Shown here: positions 34,892 through 40,950 of the stretch, piece after piece
Layout of the letters: each line of letters opens with the position of its first letter
Numbering within the stretch: the first letter of the stretch is position 1
NCBI GenBank assembly: GCA_035576005.1
Contig: DATLXH010000176.1
Coordinates: 1-40,950, forward strand
Length of the DNA stretch: 40,950 bases
Direction: 5' to 3'
Source: DATLXH01 sp035576005
Lineage (GTDB): Bacteria > Acidobacteriota > Thermoanaerobaculia > Gp7-AA8
Program-made: the position numbers and the translations under genes
Notes under the pieces: generated by a model
Database searches by the model: none
Told to the model about the DNA's origin: nothing
The model's input: the letters and a program-made list of their open reading frames with translations, nothing else

Positions 34892-35183
34892 GTCATCCTG
34901 AGCGGGTTAACAGCGGGAACGCTGTTGAAGAAGTGATGACACCCGGCGGGACTCGCGCCCCGGAAGGGTCAAATCCCTCTCCCCGGCGGGGAGAGGGTGG
35001 TCGCGTTAAGCGACCGGGAGAGGGGCCGCGAGAGATACGAAGACCTCGCCCTTTTCGAAGGACTGGCGAGACTTTCACGCCCCTCTCCCTGCTTCGCTCC
35101 GCTCGCTTCCCTCTCCCCGCCGGGGAGAGGGATTACCGCTTCGCGGCTCAACGACGTCAGACAGTGAACCGGTGTCATCAGAA
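34892..35183 (+). repeat. CTCTCCCC-type intergenic repeat with flanks (copy 7 of 8)
   Basis: The core is 34974-35148, with the GTCATCCTGAGCGGGTTAAC...GTGATGACACC module upstream and CAGTGAACCGGTGTCATCAG downstream. It fills the gap between the convergent namZ and yvcK genes, where a two-way terminator would be useful. Confidence 0.85.
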
Positions 35184-35224
35184 GGTTCGTGCTCGTTCTT
35201 CGTTCTGCATTCTGCATTCCGCAC

Positions 35225-36265
35225 TCAGGTCTCGGCTCTCATCCGCTTCAGACCGCGGCCATATCGATCGTAGAGTCTGAAAACGGTTTCGGCGAGCGCT
35301 GCGGAATCGTGCCTGACGAAGTTGCCCTCCGAAATGATGTCGCCGAAAAAGGGGGTCACTCCCATCTCCCGAATGGCTTTGACATCGAACTGGACCGGAT
35401 ACTGATTCTGCGCCGCATAGTGCGCAAGGATCGACTCGGAGGGACGCCGCCCGTTGAGCACCATCACATCAACGACCAGGCCTGCATGCTCGATGATCGC
35501 TCCGAGATGATCCTCCGCCGCGAACCCATCAGTCTCTCCCGGCTGAGTCATCACGTTGCAGATGTAGACCCGCAGCGCTTTGGCTTGTCTGAGCACCTCG
35601 GCAAGCTCACGAATGACGAGATTAGGCAGAACCGATGTGAAGAGCGAGCCCGGCCCGATGACAATCAAGTCGGCTTTGCGGAGCGCCTCGAGCGCTTTGT
35701 CGACCGGGGCGGCATCTGGAGGGTCGATGGCAATGTGGACGATCCTCGAGTGAGTAGGATCTTCTCTGACTTTCTCCCCCATCAGGGAGCCGCTGATCGC
35801 GACCTCACCGATGAGCTCTTCCCCGTCGATGCACGTGGCACGCAGGCGGATATCGGCGAGGGTCGAAGGGTAAATCTCCCCGCGAATCGCCAGGACCTCG
35901 GAGGCCGCGAGAATCGCAGAATCGAAGCTGCCCGTGATGTCAGTCAGTGCAGCGATGAGCAGGTTCCCCAGCGAGTGACCTTTCAACGCAACGCTGTCGA
36001 ATCGGTAATTGAACAGGCGGGAAAGCAGCTGCTCCTCTTCCGCAAGGGCAACGATGCAGTTCCTGATGTCGCCAGGGGGAAGCATCGAGAGCTCTTTCCG
36101 CAACACCCCTGAGCTCCCACCCTCGTCCGTCACGGTAACGATGGCACTGAGCCTGGTGATGGACCAGGGATCCTCGCTCTCGACGTAGCGCTTGAGACCG
36201 CGAAGCAGAGTGGACAGCCCTGTGCCACCACCTATGGCGACAATATCGAGTGTCTGGGATCTCAT
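35225..36265 (-). CDS. yvcK: YvcK/GlmR-type UDP-GlcNAc-binding factor
   Basis: This 346-residue protein of the YvcK/CofD-like family is cytosolic and binds UDP-GlcNAc. In Bacillus it is needed for growth on gluconeogenic carbon sources and controls flux into cell-wall precursors. Family motifs are VAIGGGTGLSTLLRGLK at the N terminus, VTDEGGSSGVLRKEL..LPPGDIRNC, HSLGNLLIAA and VIGPGSLFTSVLPNL. The open frame continues upstream to 36391, but that part overlaps mglA and has the composition of a shadow frame. The ATG at 36265 begins MRSQTLDIVAIGGGTG. It lies 46 bases after mglA on the same strand and may be co-transcribed. Confidence 0.93.
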   Translation of the reverse strand: MRSQTLDIVAIGGGTGLSTLLRGLKRYVESEDPWSITRLSAIVTVTDEGGSSGVLRKELSMLPPGDIRNCIVALAEEEQLLSRLFNYRFDSVALKGHSLGNLLIAALTDITGSFDSAILAASEVLAIRGEIYPSTLADIRLRATCIDGEELIGEVAISGSLMGEKVREDPTHSRIVHIAIDPPDAAPVDKALEALRKADLIVIGPGSLFTSVLPNLVIRELAEVLRQAKALRVYICNVMTQPGETDGFAAEDHLGAIIEHAGLVVDVMVLNGRRPSESILAHYAAQNQYPVQFDVKAIREMGVTPFFGDIISEGNFVRHDSAALAETVFRLYDRYGRGLKRMRAET

Positions 36266-36311
36266 GGCGGTCGTGCAGCGTGTGACGCACAGCCATCCAC
36301 ACCCTGCTCTC

Positions 36312-36896
36312 TTACTTTTTCTTGAGCTCCGTGAGGACGAGCTTCGCAACCGACTTGAGCGTATCGAACACGCCGGTTCCGGCATTCGCAATCGCTTCGA
36401 ACGTCGGCTCGCCTTTGAAGTTCAGCTGTCGATACATTTCTTCAACAGGAAGAGCAGTTGGCAAGTCGCGCTTATTGAGCTGGAGCGCATACGCGACGGT
36501 CTGCAGATCGTAGCCCTGCTCTTTGAGATTCTTGTCGAGATTTTCCATCGCCTCGACGTTGGCCTCCATCCGGGCCTCCTGCGAGTCAGCGACGAAGATC
36601 ACCCCGTCGACGCCTTTGAGAATCAACTTCCGGGACGCGTCGTAGAAGACCTGACCGGGCACCGTATAAAGATGAAACCGCGTCTTGAATCCTCGAACGG
36701 TTCCGAGGTCGAGTGGCAGAAAGTCGAAGAAAAGCGTGCGGTCCGTCTCAGTGGCCAGGGAGATGAGTTTCCCTTTCGCCTGAGGATTGGTCTTGTCATA
36801 GATCCATTGCAGATTGGTCGTCTTGCCGCAAAGGCCGGGGCCGTAATAGACGATCTTGCAGTTGATCTCCCGCGCCGCGTAGTTGATGAAAGTCAT
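36312..36896 (-). CDS. mglA: MglA-type Ras-like GTPase
   Basis: MglA is a small bacterial GTPase that sets cell polarity and drives gliding or type IV pilus switching in Myxococcus; in other phyla it is a general polarity switch. The P-loop reads GPGLCGKTTN. The switch-II region is YTVPGQ with Thr where Ras has Asp, the hallmark of MglA. The base-specificity motif is NKRD (LQLNKRDLP). The length of 194 residues matches. mglB lies 47 bases upstream on the same strand, giving the conserved mglB-mglA order, so its GTPase-activating partner is made with it. yvcK follows. Confidence 0.95.
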   Translation of the reverse strand: MTFINYAAREINCKIVYYGPGLCGKTTNLQWIYDKTNPQAKGKLISLATETDRTLFFDFLPLDLGTVRGFKTRFHLYTVPGQVFYDASRKLILKGVDGVIFVADSQEARMEANVEAMENLDKNLKEQGYDLQTVAYALQLNKRDLPTALPVEEMYRQLNFKGEPTFEAIANAGTGVFDTLKSVAKLVLTELKKK

Positions 36897-36943
36897 CGGT
36901 ATCGTTCTTACTCGAGGGCGATGGTCATTCGAGCCGCTTCAAA

Positions 36944-37444
36944 TCACTCGCTGAAGAGACTATCGATGTCTTCATCAGTGATCTCGGCAAACGGAGAGTC
37001 GAATCGATTTGCGAGTGTGCCTCGGTCCTCTTCGGCCTTTCTGAGCATGGTTTCGAATGTCCGTTCCAACTCCTGCGACGCCTTTTTCACGCGGAGACGG
37101 ACAAGGCCGAGCGACGATTTCTCATCGAAAATCACGACGAGAATGACCCGCGATGCAACCAGGGAAATGTGAATATTGTCCCGCTCTCCTTCGTGAAACA
37201 GGATCGAGAACTCTTTCTCGCCGATGAGTTTCGCAAGTCCGTCGGTCGCAGCCACGTTTCCAGCTGTCAAAGAGGCGAGAGAGGTTGCGTCCACGCCGGC
37301 CATGTCGCCCTGCGCGGCAATCTGCTGCCCGTTCTTATCGACGAGAAAGACGATCTTGGAGTTGGAGTCGATCTGCAGCCGCGCAAGAGTTTCCTTGAGC
37401 TGCAGGTACTCCTCCTCGTACATAACGAGGTCAGGAGAAGCCAT
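36944..37444 (-). CDS. mglB: MglB-type Roadblock/LC7 protein, MglA GAP
   Basis: This 166-residue protein has one Roadblock/LC7 domain, from about residue 10 (EEYLQLKETLARLQID, then IVFLVDKNGQQIAAQGD) to about 110 (VASRVILVVIFDEKSSLGLVRLRVKKA). MglB homodimers bind MglA and speed GTP hydrolysis, which keeps MglA-GTP at one cell pole. The C-terminal ~50 residues are acidic and probably flexible (FAEITDEDIDSLFSE), a tail also seen in Myxococcus MglB. It is the first gene of the mglB-mglA-yvcK run. Its upstream side meets a TAGCCCGC-family element at 37534. Confidence 0.93.
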   Translation of the reverse strand: MASPDLVMYEEEYLQLKETLARLQIDSNSKIVFLVDKNGQQIAAQGDMAGVDATSLASLTAGNVAATDGLAKLIGEKEFSILFHEGERDNIHISLVASRVILVVIFDEKSSLGLVRLRVKKASQELERTFETMLRKAEEDRGTLANRFDSPFAEITDEDIDSLFSE

Positions 37445-37533
37445 GGATGTTCTACACCGTTCCGAAAAGAGTTAAGTTACAGGTTCTGTATAACATACAC
37501 CAGTCACCGCTGACGAGAGACCCGACAGGCTAA

Positions 37534-37716
37534 AGCCCGCATTTCTCGCAGACCTTTGCCGTGAGACGGCGGAGAGTGGCTTGGATGCGAGGCGCACGGC
37601 GATTTTGCGACGAAGGCATAGTCGACACTAAGTCAAGGAGCGAAATTGCTGTGCAACGAAGCAGACAGGCCGCTATCCGTCGTCTCGCGGCGAAGGTCTG
37701 TGAGAAATGCGGGCTA
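37534..37716 (+). repeat. Intact short TAGCCCGC-family element (~182 bp)
   Basis: This is the cleanest copy. The left end AGCCCGCATTTCTCGCAG is at 37534, and the right end CTGTGAGAAATGCGGGCTA is at 37698-37716. About 40 bp at each end form an imperfect inverted repeat. The right-end CTA is, on the minus strand, the TAG stop codon of recR. It lies between mglB's start and recR's end. No open frame of note is on either strand. Confidence 0.88.
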
Positions 37717-38307
37717 GATCTCCCGCCTTCCTTCCAGAGCCTTCGACATCGTGACCTGATCGGCATACTCGAGATCGCCTCCTACCGGAAGGCCGAAACC
37801 GAGTCGCGTGGTACGGATCGCGAGAGGACGAAGCTGCTGCGCAATGTAGAGGGCGGTCGCTTCTCCTTCGACATTCGGGTTCGTGGCGACGATGACTTCT
37901 CGAATGCCTCCTGCACGCACACGACGAACAAGTCCTGCAATGTCGATCTCGTCAGGCCCGACCCCTTTGAGAGGAGAGAGCGCGCCCAGAAGAACGTGGT
38001 ACGTCCCTTTGTAGTCACGAGTGGATTCGACGGTCGGAATGTTGAAAGCTTCTTCGACGACGCAAATCAGAGCAGCATCCCGGCGCGGATCGCTGCAAAT
38101 CGCGCAAGGCTCCACATCCGTCATGTTGTTGCAGATCGAGCAGCGGAAGATCTTCGTCTTGACTTCCATGATCGCGGCAGCCAGCGACTCCGCCGCTGCC
38201 GAAGGGCGCTTGAGGATGTGGTACGCAAGCCTGGAGGCCGATTTCTCACCGATGCCAGGAAGTTTGGACAACTCGTTGATCAGGTTCAGGACCGGAGGGG
38301 CTGTCAT
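37714..38307 (-). CDS. recR: Recombination mediator RecR
   Basis: RecR works with RecO (and RecF) to load RecA at single-strand gaps. The 197-residue protein has the N-terminal helix-hairpin-helix (LSKLPGIGEKSASRLAYHIL), the four-Cys zinc finger (CSICNNMTDVEPCAIC) and a Toprim domain (ICVVEEAFNIPTVESTRDYKGTYHVLLGALSPLKGVGPDEI), ending GLPVGGDLEYADQVTMSKALEGRREI, the usual Walker-B-like C terminus. It is the last gene of the common dnaX-ybaB-recR group, but a 414-base repeat-containing gap separates it from ybaB. The stop codon comes from an adjoining repeat element. Confidence 0.96.
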   Translation of the reverse strand: MTAPPVLNLINELSKLPGIGEKSASRLAYHILKRPSAAAESLAAAIMEVKTKIFRCSICNNMTDVEPCAICSDPRRDAALICVVEEAFNIPTVESTRDYKGTYHVLLGALSPLKGVGPDEIDIAGLVRRVRAGGIREVIVATNPNVEGEATALYIAQQLRPLAIRTTRLGFGLPVGGDLEYADQVTMSKALEGRREI

Positions 38308-38360
38308 GCCAGGCCGCCCTTCCCTGAAAGAACAAGCGTGTGAGCCCGGGATTCGATCAA

Positions 38361-38530
38361 GCCGCGAAGCGGCTCTCCCTCTCCCCGGCGGGGAGAGGGA
38401 AGCGAGCGAAGCGAAGCAGGGTGAGGGGCGTGAAAGTCTCGCGACTGAGTAGGAGGGGAGGAGCCTTCGTACCTTTCGCGGCCCCTCTCCCGGTCGCTAA
38501 CGCGACCACCCTCTCCCCGCCGGGGAGAGG
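38361..38530 (-). repeat. CTCTCCCC-type intergenic repeat (copy 8 of 8, reversed) inside the dnaX-ybaB-recR group
   Basis: The core is intact in reverse orientation and ends in the GCCGCGAAGCGGC hairpin at 38361. It lies between two genes that are usually a few bases apart. Bases 38531-38721, between the repeat and the ybaB stop, hold no gene or motif that I can name. Confidence 0.85.
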
Positions 38531-38721
38531 GGCTCCGCATCTGCTTGTCGATCTCGCTCCGGGTCATAACTACTTCAGTACGACTCCAGGCTGTTGTCTG
38601 GCGCAGGGCTTCTGCGTCCTGGGTGATGGCTTGGATCGTCAACATCATCACCGCCTTAACATTGCGGAGCAACGCTTTCCCGCTCGGGACGACGCGGGTT
38701 GCCTATCGAGATACAGGCCAA

Positions 38722-39021
38722 TCAGAACATGCCCGGGATCTTCATACCGCCGGCCATGCCACCGAGCTGAGACTGCATCGCCTCGTCCACCTTGCGGGAG
38801 GCCTCGTTGACAGCGGCCATGACGAGGTCCTGGAGCATGTCGACATCATTCGGATCGACGGCTTCTTTCTCAATCTTCAGAGAGACGAGCTCTTTGTTCC
38901 CGGTCATGGTCGCGGTCACCATACCGCCACCCGCTGTCCCATCAACCTTCGTCTGCGCCATTTTCTGCTGCATCTGGTCCTGCATCTGCTGGGCTTGCTT
39001 CATGAGGTTCTTGATGTTCAT
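38722..39021 (-). CDS. ybaB: YbaB/EbfC nucleoid-associated protein
   Basis: This 99-residue small DNA-binding protein forms tweezer-like dimers. The sequence shows the family pattern: an N-terminal helix NIKNLMKQAQQMQDQMQQKMAQ, a beta-sheet TKVDGTAGGGMVTATMTGNKELVSLKIEKEAVDPNDVDMLQDLVMAAVNEAS, and a Gly/Met-rich end. Its ATG overlaps the dnaX stop in ATGA (39018-39021), so it is translationally coupled to dnaX, the usual bacterial arrangement. Confidence 0.96.
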   Translation of the reverse strand: MNIKNLMKQAQQMQDQMQQKMAQTKVDGTAGGGMVTATMTGNKELVSLKIEKEAVDPNDVDMLQDLVMAAVNEASRKVDEAMQSQLGGMAGGMKIPGMF

Positions 39022-40688
39022 CTGGTCTCCGATCTCTGCTTCGAATTCTTCGGCGGAATGATCTCACCTCCGAGGTGCTTCGCGATTGCTTTGACGATGG
39101 GATCTTCTGTCAAAGCCGATACCGGCGTTCGTCTCCGCTCGTCGTTCTTCTCCGGCTCTGCCTGCCTCACTTTGACGCTCGCGGGACGTCCCAGCTCGGC
39201 GCTTGCTGCCTCTTTGAGAAACGCGAGCTGGTCCTTTTCGTTGAGTGACTGCACGAAGAAGTCATTCGCTGCGTCGAACTCGACGATCAGCAGATCCTGG
39301 TCGAATCGAATGACCTTTGACTGCTCGAGGTAAGTAGCGGCAAGTTTTTTTCCTGCTCGAACGCGCTCCACGAACCTCTCACGAATCCCGTCGCCCCCCG
39401 CCGCCCGGACCACCGTCTCTTCTGCCATATCGCTTGTTGGTGGCGGAGCGCTTGTAGGGCGGACGGCCGGAACGCTCGTTGCGCTCAACGCTCTCTCGAG
39501 CTTCGCCACCGGGGCCACGACTGTCGCGCGTTCGCTTTTTCGCACCGGAGCTGCGAGGCGCTCATCCGGAACACCCCTCAGCAAGTCCTCGACACGCTTG
39601 AGCCGTGGAAATGTCGCGGCCTTGAGAAGGGCAATCTCCACGGCTAGCCGCTGATGCTCGGCGCGTGTGACAAGCTCATCATCCTGCATGAGGAGATTCA
39701 CGATCCTGAGTAAGTCGGAGTAGTCGAAGGCGCTGGCCGCATCCCGTACAGCTTCGAGCTCGTCCGCATCGACATTCAACAGTGGATCGCGGGCGCCGCT
39801 CACCACGAGAAGCATCGTCCTGAGAAACGAGAGCAGGTCGCGATAAAGAAGCTTCAGGTCACGACCGGCAGCAGAGGCTTCTTCGATCTGATCGAGTATG
39901 GCGCCATGGTCACCCTCGCGAATGCTCGTGACCAGGCCTGCGAAAAACCGGCTGTCTGATAGCCCGAGCGTGGAGGTCACCTCGGAGAACGTGACTGTCG
40001 TACCACTGAAAGCGATCACCTGGTCCAGAAGCGAGAGTGAGTCACGAACGCTTCCCTCGCCGCGGCGCGCGATCAGATTGAGGGAAGCGGCGTCAATCTC
40101 CACCCCTTCCTTCACACAAATCTCGCCGAGTCTCGCCGCTACCTCGGCGTTCGTGATCTTCCGGAATACCAGCCTCTGCACCCGCGAGAGGATCGTGGCC
40201 GGAACTTTCTGCATCTCGGTCGTCGCCATGATGAAGGCGACATGCGGCGGTGGCTCCTCGATCAACTTGAGCAGCGCATTCCAGGCGGGAGTCGAAAGCA
40301 TGTGAGCTTCGTCGATGATGAAGATCCGCTTTCGATCGCGCGCCGGCTGAAACTGCGACACCTCGCGGAGCTCGCGGATGTTGTCAACCTGCGTGTAGGT
40401 GGCGGCGTCGATCTCTCGTACGTCGAGATCGATCCCTTCGGTAATTTCGATGCAGGTCGAACAGCGGTTGCACGGCTCGATCGCAGGGCCATTCGCGCAG
40501 TTGACTGCCTTGGCAAAAATTCTGGCTGCCGTCGTCTTCCCGACACCTCGCACCCCTGAAAAGAGGTAGGCGTGATGGATTCGCTCCTGCTCGATCGCGT
40601 GCTGAAGCGTTCGAACCACCGAGTCCTGCCCGATGATGTCGCTGAACGACTGAGGGCGCCATTTACGCGCGAGTGCCTGATAGCTCAT
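39018..40688 (-). CDS. dnaX: DNA polymerase III subunits tau/gamma (DnaX)
   Basis: This is the AAA+ clamp-loader subunit that organises the replisome. Motifs are the opening MSYQALARKWRPQSFSDIIGQ, Walker A GVRGVGKTTAARIFAKA, zinc ligands CANGPAIEPCNRCSTC, Walker B IFIIDEAHML, the sensor region MATTEMQKVPATILSR with QRLVFRKI, then domain III and a ~180-residue tau-specific C-terminal part. The frame is open to 40775, but the ATG at 40688 is the family start and a -10-like TATACT lies 25 bases before it. At 556 residues it is a short tau, close to Thermus in size. Codons 446-448 read GGA AAA AAA, giving an A-AAA-AAA slippery site that could make a gamma form of ~475 residues. Confidence 0.96.
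   Translation of the reverse strand: MSYQALARKWRPQSFSDIIGQDSVVRTLQHAIEQERIHHAYLFSGVRGVGKTTAARIFAKAVNCANGPAIEPCNRCSTCIEITEGIDLDVREIDAATYTQVDNIRELREVSQFQPARDRKRIFIIDEAHMLSTPAWNALLKLIEEPPPHVAFIMATTEMQKVPATILSRVQRLVFRKITNAEVAARLGEICVKEGVEIDAASLNLIARRGEGSVRDSLSLLDQVIAFSGTTVTFSEVTSTLGLSDSRFFAGLVTSIREGDHGAILDQIEEASAAGRDLKLLYRDLLSFLRTMLLVVSGARDPLLNVDADELEAVRDAASAFDYSDLLRIVNLLMQDDELVTRAEHQRLAVEIALLKAATFPRLKRVEDLLRGVPDERLAAPVRKSERATVVAPVAKLERALSATSVPAVRPTSAPPPTSDMAEETVVRAAGGDGIRERFVERVRAGKKLAATYLEQSKVIRFDQDLLIVEFDAANDFFVQSLNEKDQLAFLKEAASAELGRPASVKVRQAEPEKNDERRRTPVSALTEDPIVKAIAKHLGGEIIPPKNSKQRSETR
39345..39351 (-). other. Candidate A7 slippery site in dnaX
   Basis: The minus strand has seven consecutive A, phased as A-AAA-AAA in the dnaX frame. 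A -1 shift after codon 448 adds 27 residues and stops at TGA (39264-39262), predicting a gamma-like product of 475 residues. GAGCAGG lies a few bases upstream, which could act as an internal Shine-Dalgarno stimulator. No strong downstream hairpin is obvious. Confidence 0.5.
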
Positions 40689-40712
40689 TCGTTGGGGGTG
40701 TCCGACAGTGTC

Positions 40713-40718
40713 AGTATA
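40713..40718 (-). promoter_or_regulatory. Possible -10 box of the dnaX operon
   Basis: TATACT on the minus strand lies 24 bases before the dnaX ATG. The -35 region 17 bases further (GAATCC) is poor, so this is only a candidate. Confidence 0.3.
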
Positions 40719-40760
40719 GGGTCTTGCCTGTTGCTGGATTCCGCGATGTGGCCGTACAGC

Positions 40761-40823
40761 GATGTGGCCGGACATTCCAATGTCCGGCTCCGGTGGTGCC
40801 GGAAGAACTGCCGGACATTGGAA
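40761..40823. repeat. CCGGACATTCC palindrome pair, right arm truncated (copy 4)
   Basis: The left half GATGTGGCCGGACATTCC is complete. The right half reads GCCGGACATTGGAA and then departs from the consensus at 40824, where TGTCCGGCC is expected. The spacer is shorter than in copies 1 and 2. Confidence 0.8.
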
Positions 40824-40950
40824 CGGTAAATCCTCAGCTGGCTAGGTAAAAAGAAAAAGCATCGCCCTGATCTCGTTCGCTAGGATGGGTTTGCAAGAAC
40901 AAATCAAAGCGAAAGCGAGGGACAGAACGATGCAGAGCGAGAGTACCAAA
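40824..40950 (+). mobile_element. Probable left edge of an insertion sequence
   Basis: The sequence changes abruptly within a repeat arm at 40824 and becomes AT-richer. A purine-rich GAGGGACAG is followed by an ATG at 40930 that opens MQSESTK and runs off the window. This fits the end of an IS followed by a transposase gene, possibly IS1380-like, but only seven codons are visible, so the family is a guess. An ordinary gene with a leader is the alternative. Confidence 0.35.

Noticed and set aside
35189..36112. A 307-codon plus-strand frame opposite yvcK.
   Set aside because: It is an antisense shadow of yvcK, whose conserved motifs fix the coding strand.

Overview
The window is GC-rich, gene-dense bacterial chromosome made mostly of housekeeping genes: ychF, mutY, nadE, queA, yvcK, mglB-mglA and the classic dnaX-ybaB-recR group. 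Between them lie two very large predicted exported proteins and an unusually heavy load of short intergenic repeat elements. The 3747-residue protein with CSLREA/beta-helix and DUF11 repeats, the LVIVD-type propeller protein, MglA/MglB and DUF1573 proteins together suggest an Acidobacteriota-like (Thermoanaerobaculia or related) genome. That placement is an inference from protein style; no rRNA gene is present to test it.

Layout. 1-4.2 kb: ychF, an alpha/beta hydrolase, and a membrane glycosyltransferase on the minus strand. 4.26-15.5 kb: one giant minus-strand gene with a perfect 32-base terminator hairpin just past its stop codon and, inside it, eight tandem coding repeats of exactly 351 bp. 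15.5-21 kb: a plus-strand NagZ-like GH3 hexosaminidase converging on a 920-residue beta-propeller protein. 21-27.3 kb: mutY, then (minus strand) nadE, a small lipoprotein and an S9 peptidase. 27.5-31 kb (plus): a DUF1573 membrane protein, a small unknown protein, and an Lrp regulator overlapping an EamA exporter. 31.5-35 kb: queA (minus), then moaB and namZ (plus). 35-40.7 kb (minus): mglB-mglA-yvcK, and dnaX-ybaB-recR. The last ~125 bases look like the edge of a mobile element.

How the genes relate. Lrp and EamA overlap by four bases and probably form a sensor/exporter pair. The NagZ-like and NamZ enzymes would act in sequence on peptidoglycan sugars, although they lie 16 kb apart. MglB/MglA form a GAP/GTPase polarity pair, placed just upstream of yvcK, a cell-envelope/carbon-partitioning factor. 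DnaX and YbaB are translationally coupled. The lipoprotein and S9 peptidase are separated by two bases.

The most unusual signal is the repeat landscape. At least six families of short inverted-repeat elements fill almost every gap. One family with terminal sequence TAGCCCGCATTTCTCACAG supplies the stop codon of three different genes. One of its short members is inserted inside a longer member, and an uninterrupted copy of that site also lies in this window. Other points to follow up are a CTG-initiated queA, an in-frame A-AAA-AAA slippery site in dnaX, a Glu in place of the catalytic Asp of MutY, and a probable leaderless lrp mRNA. I found no CRISPR array, rRNA, tRNA or prophage, and no complete undescribed multi-gene system.
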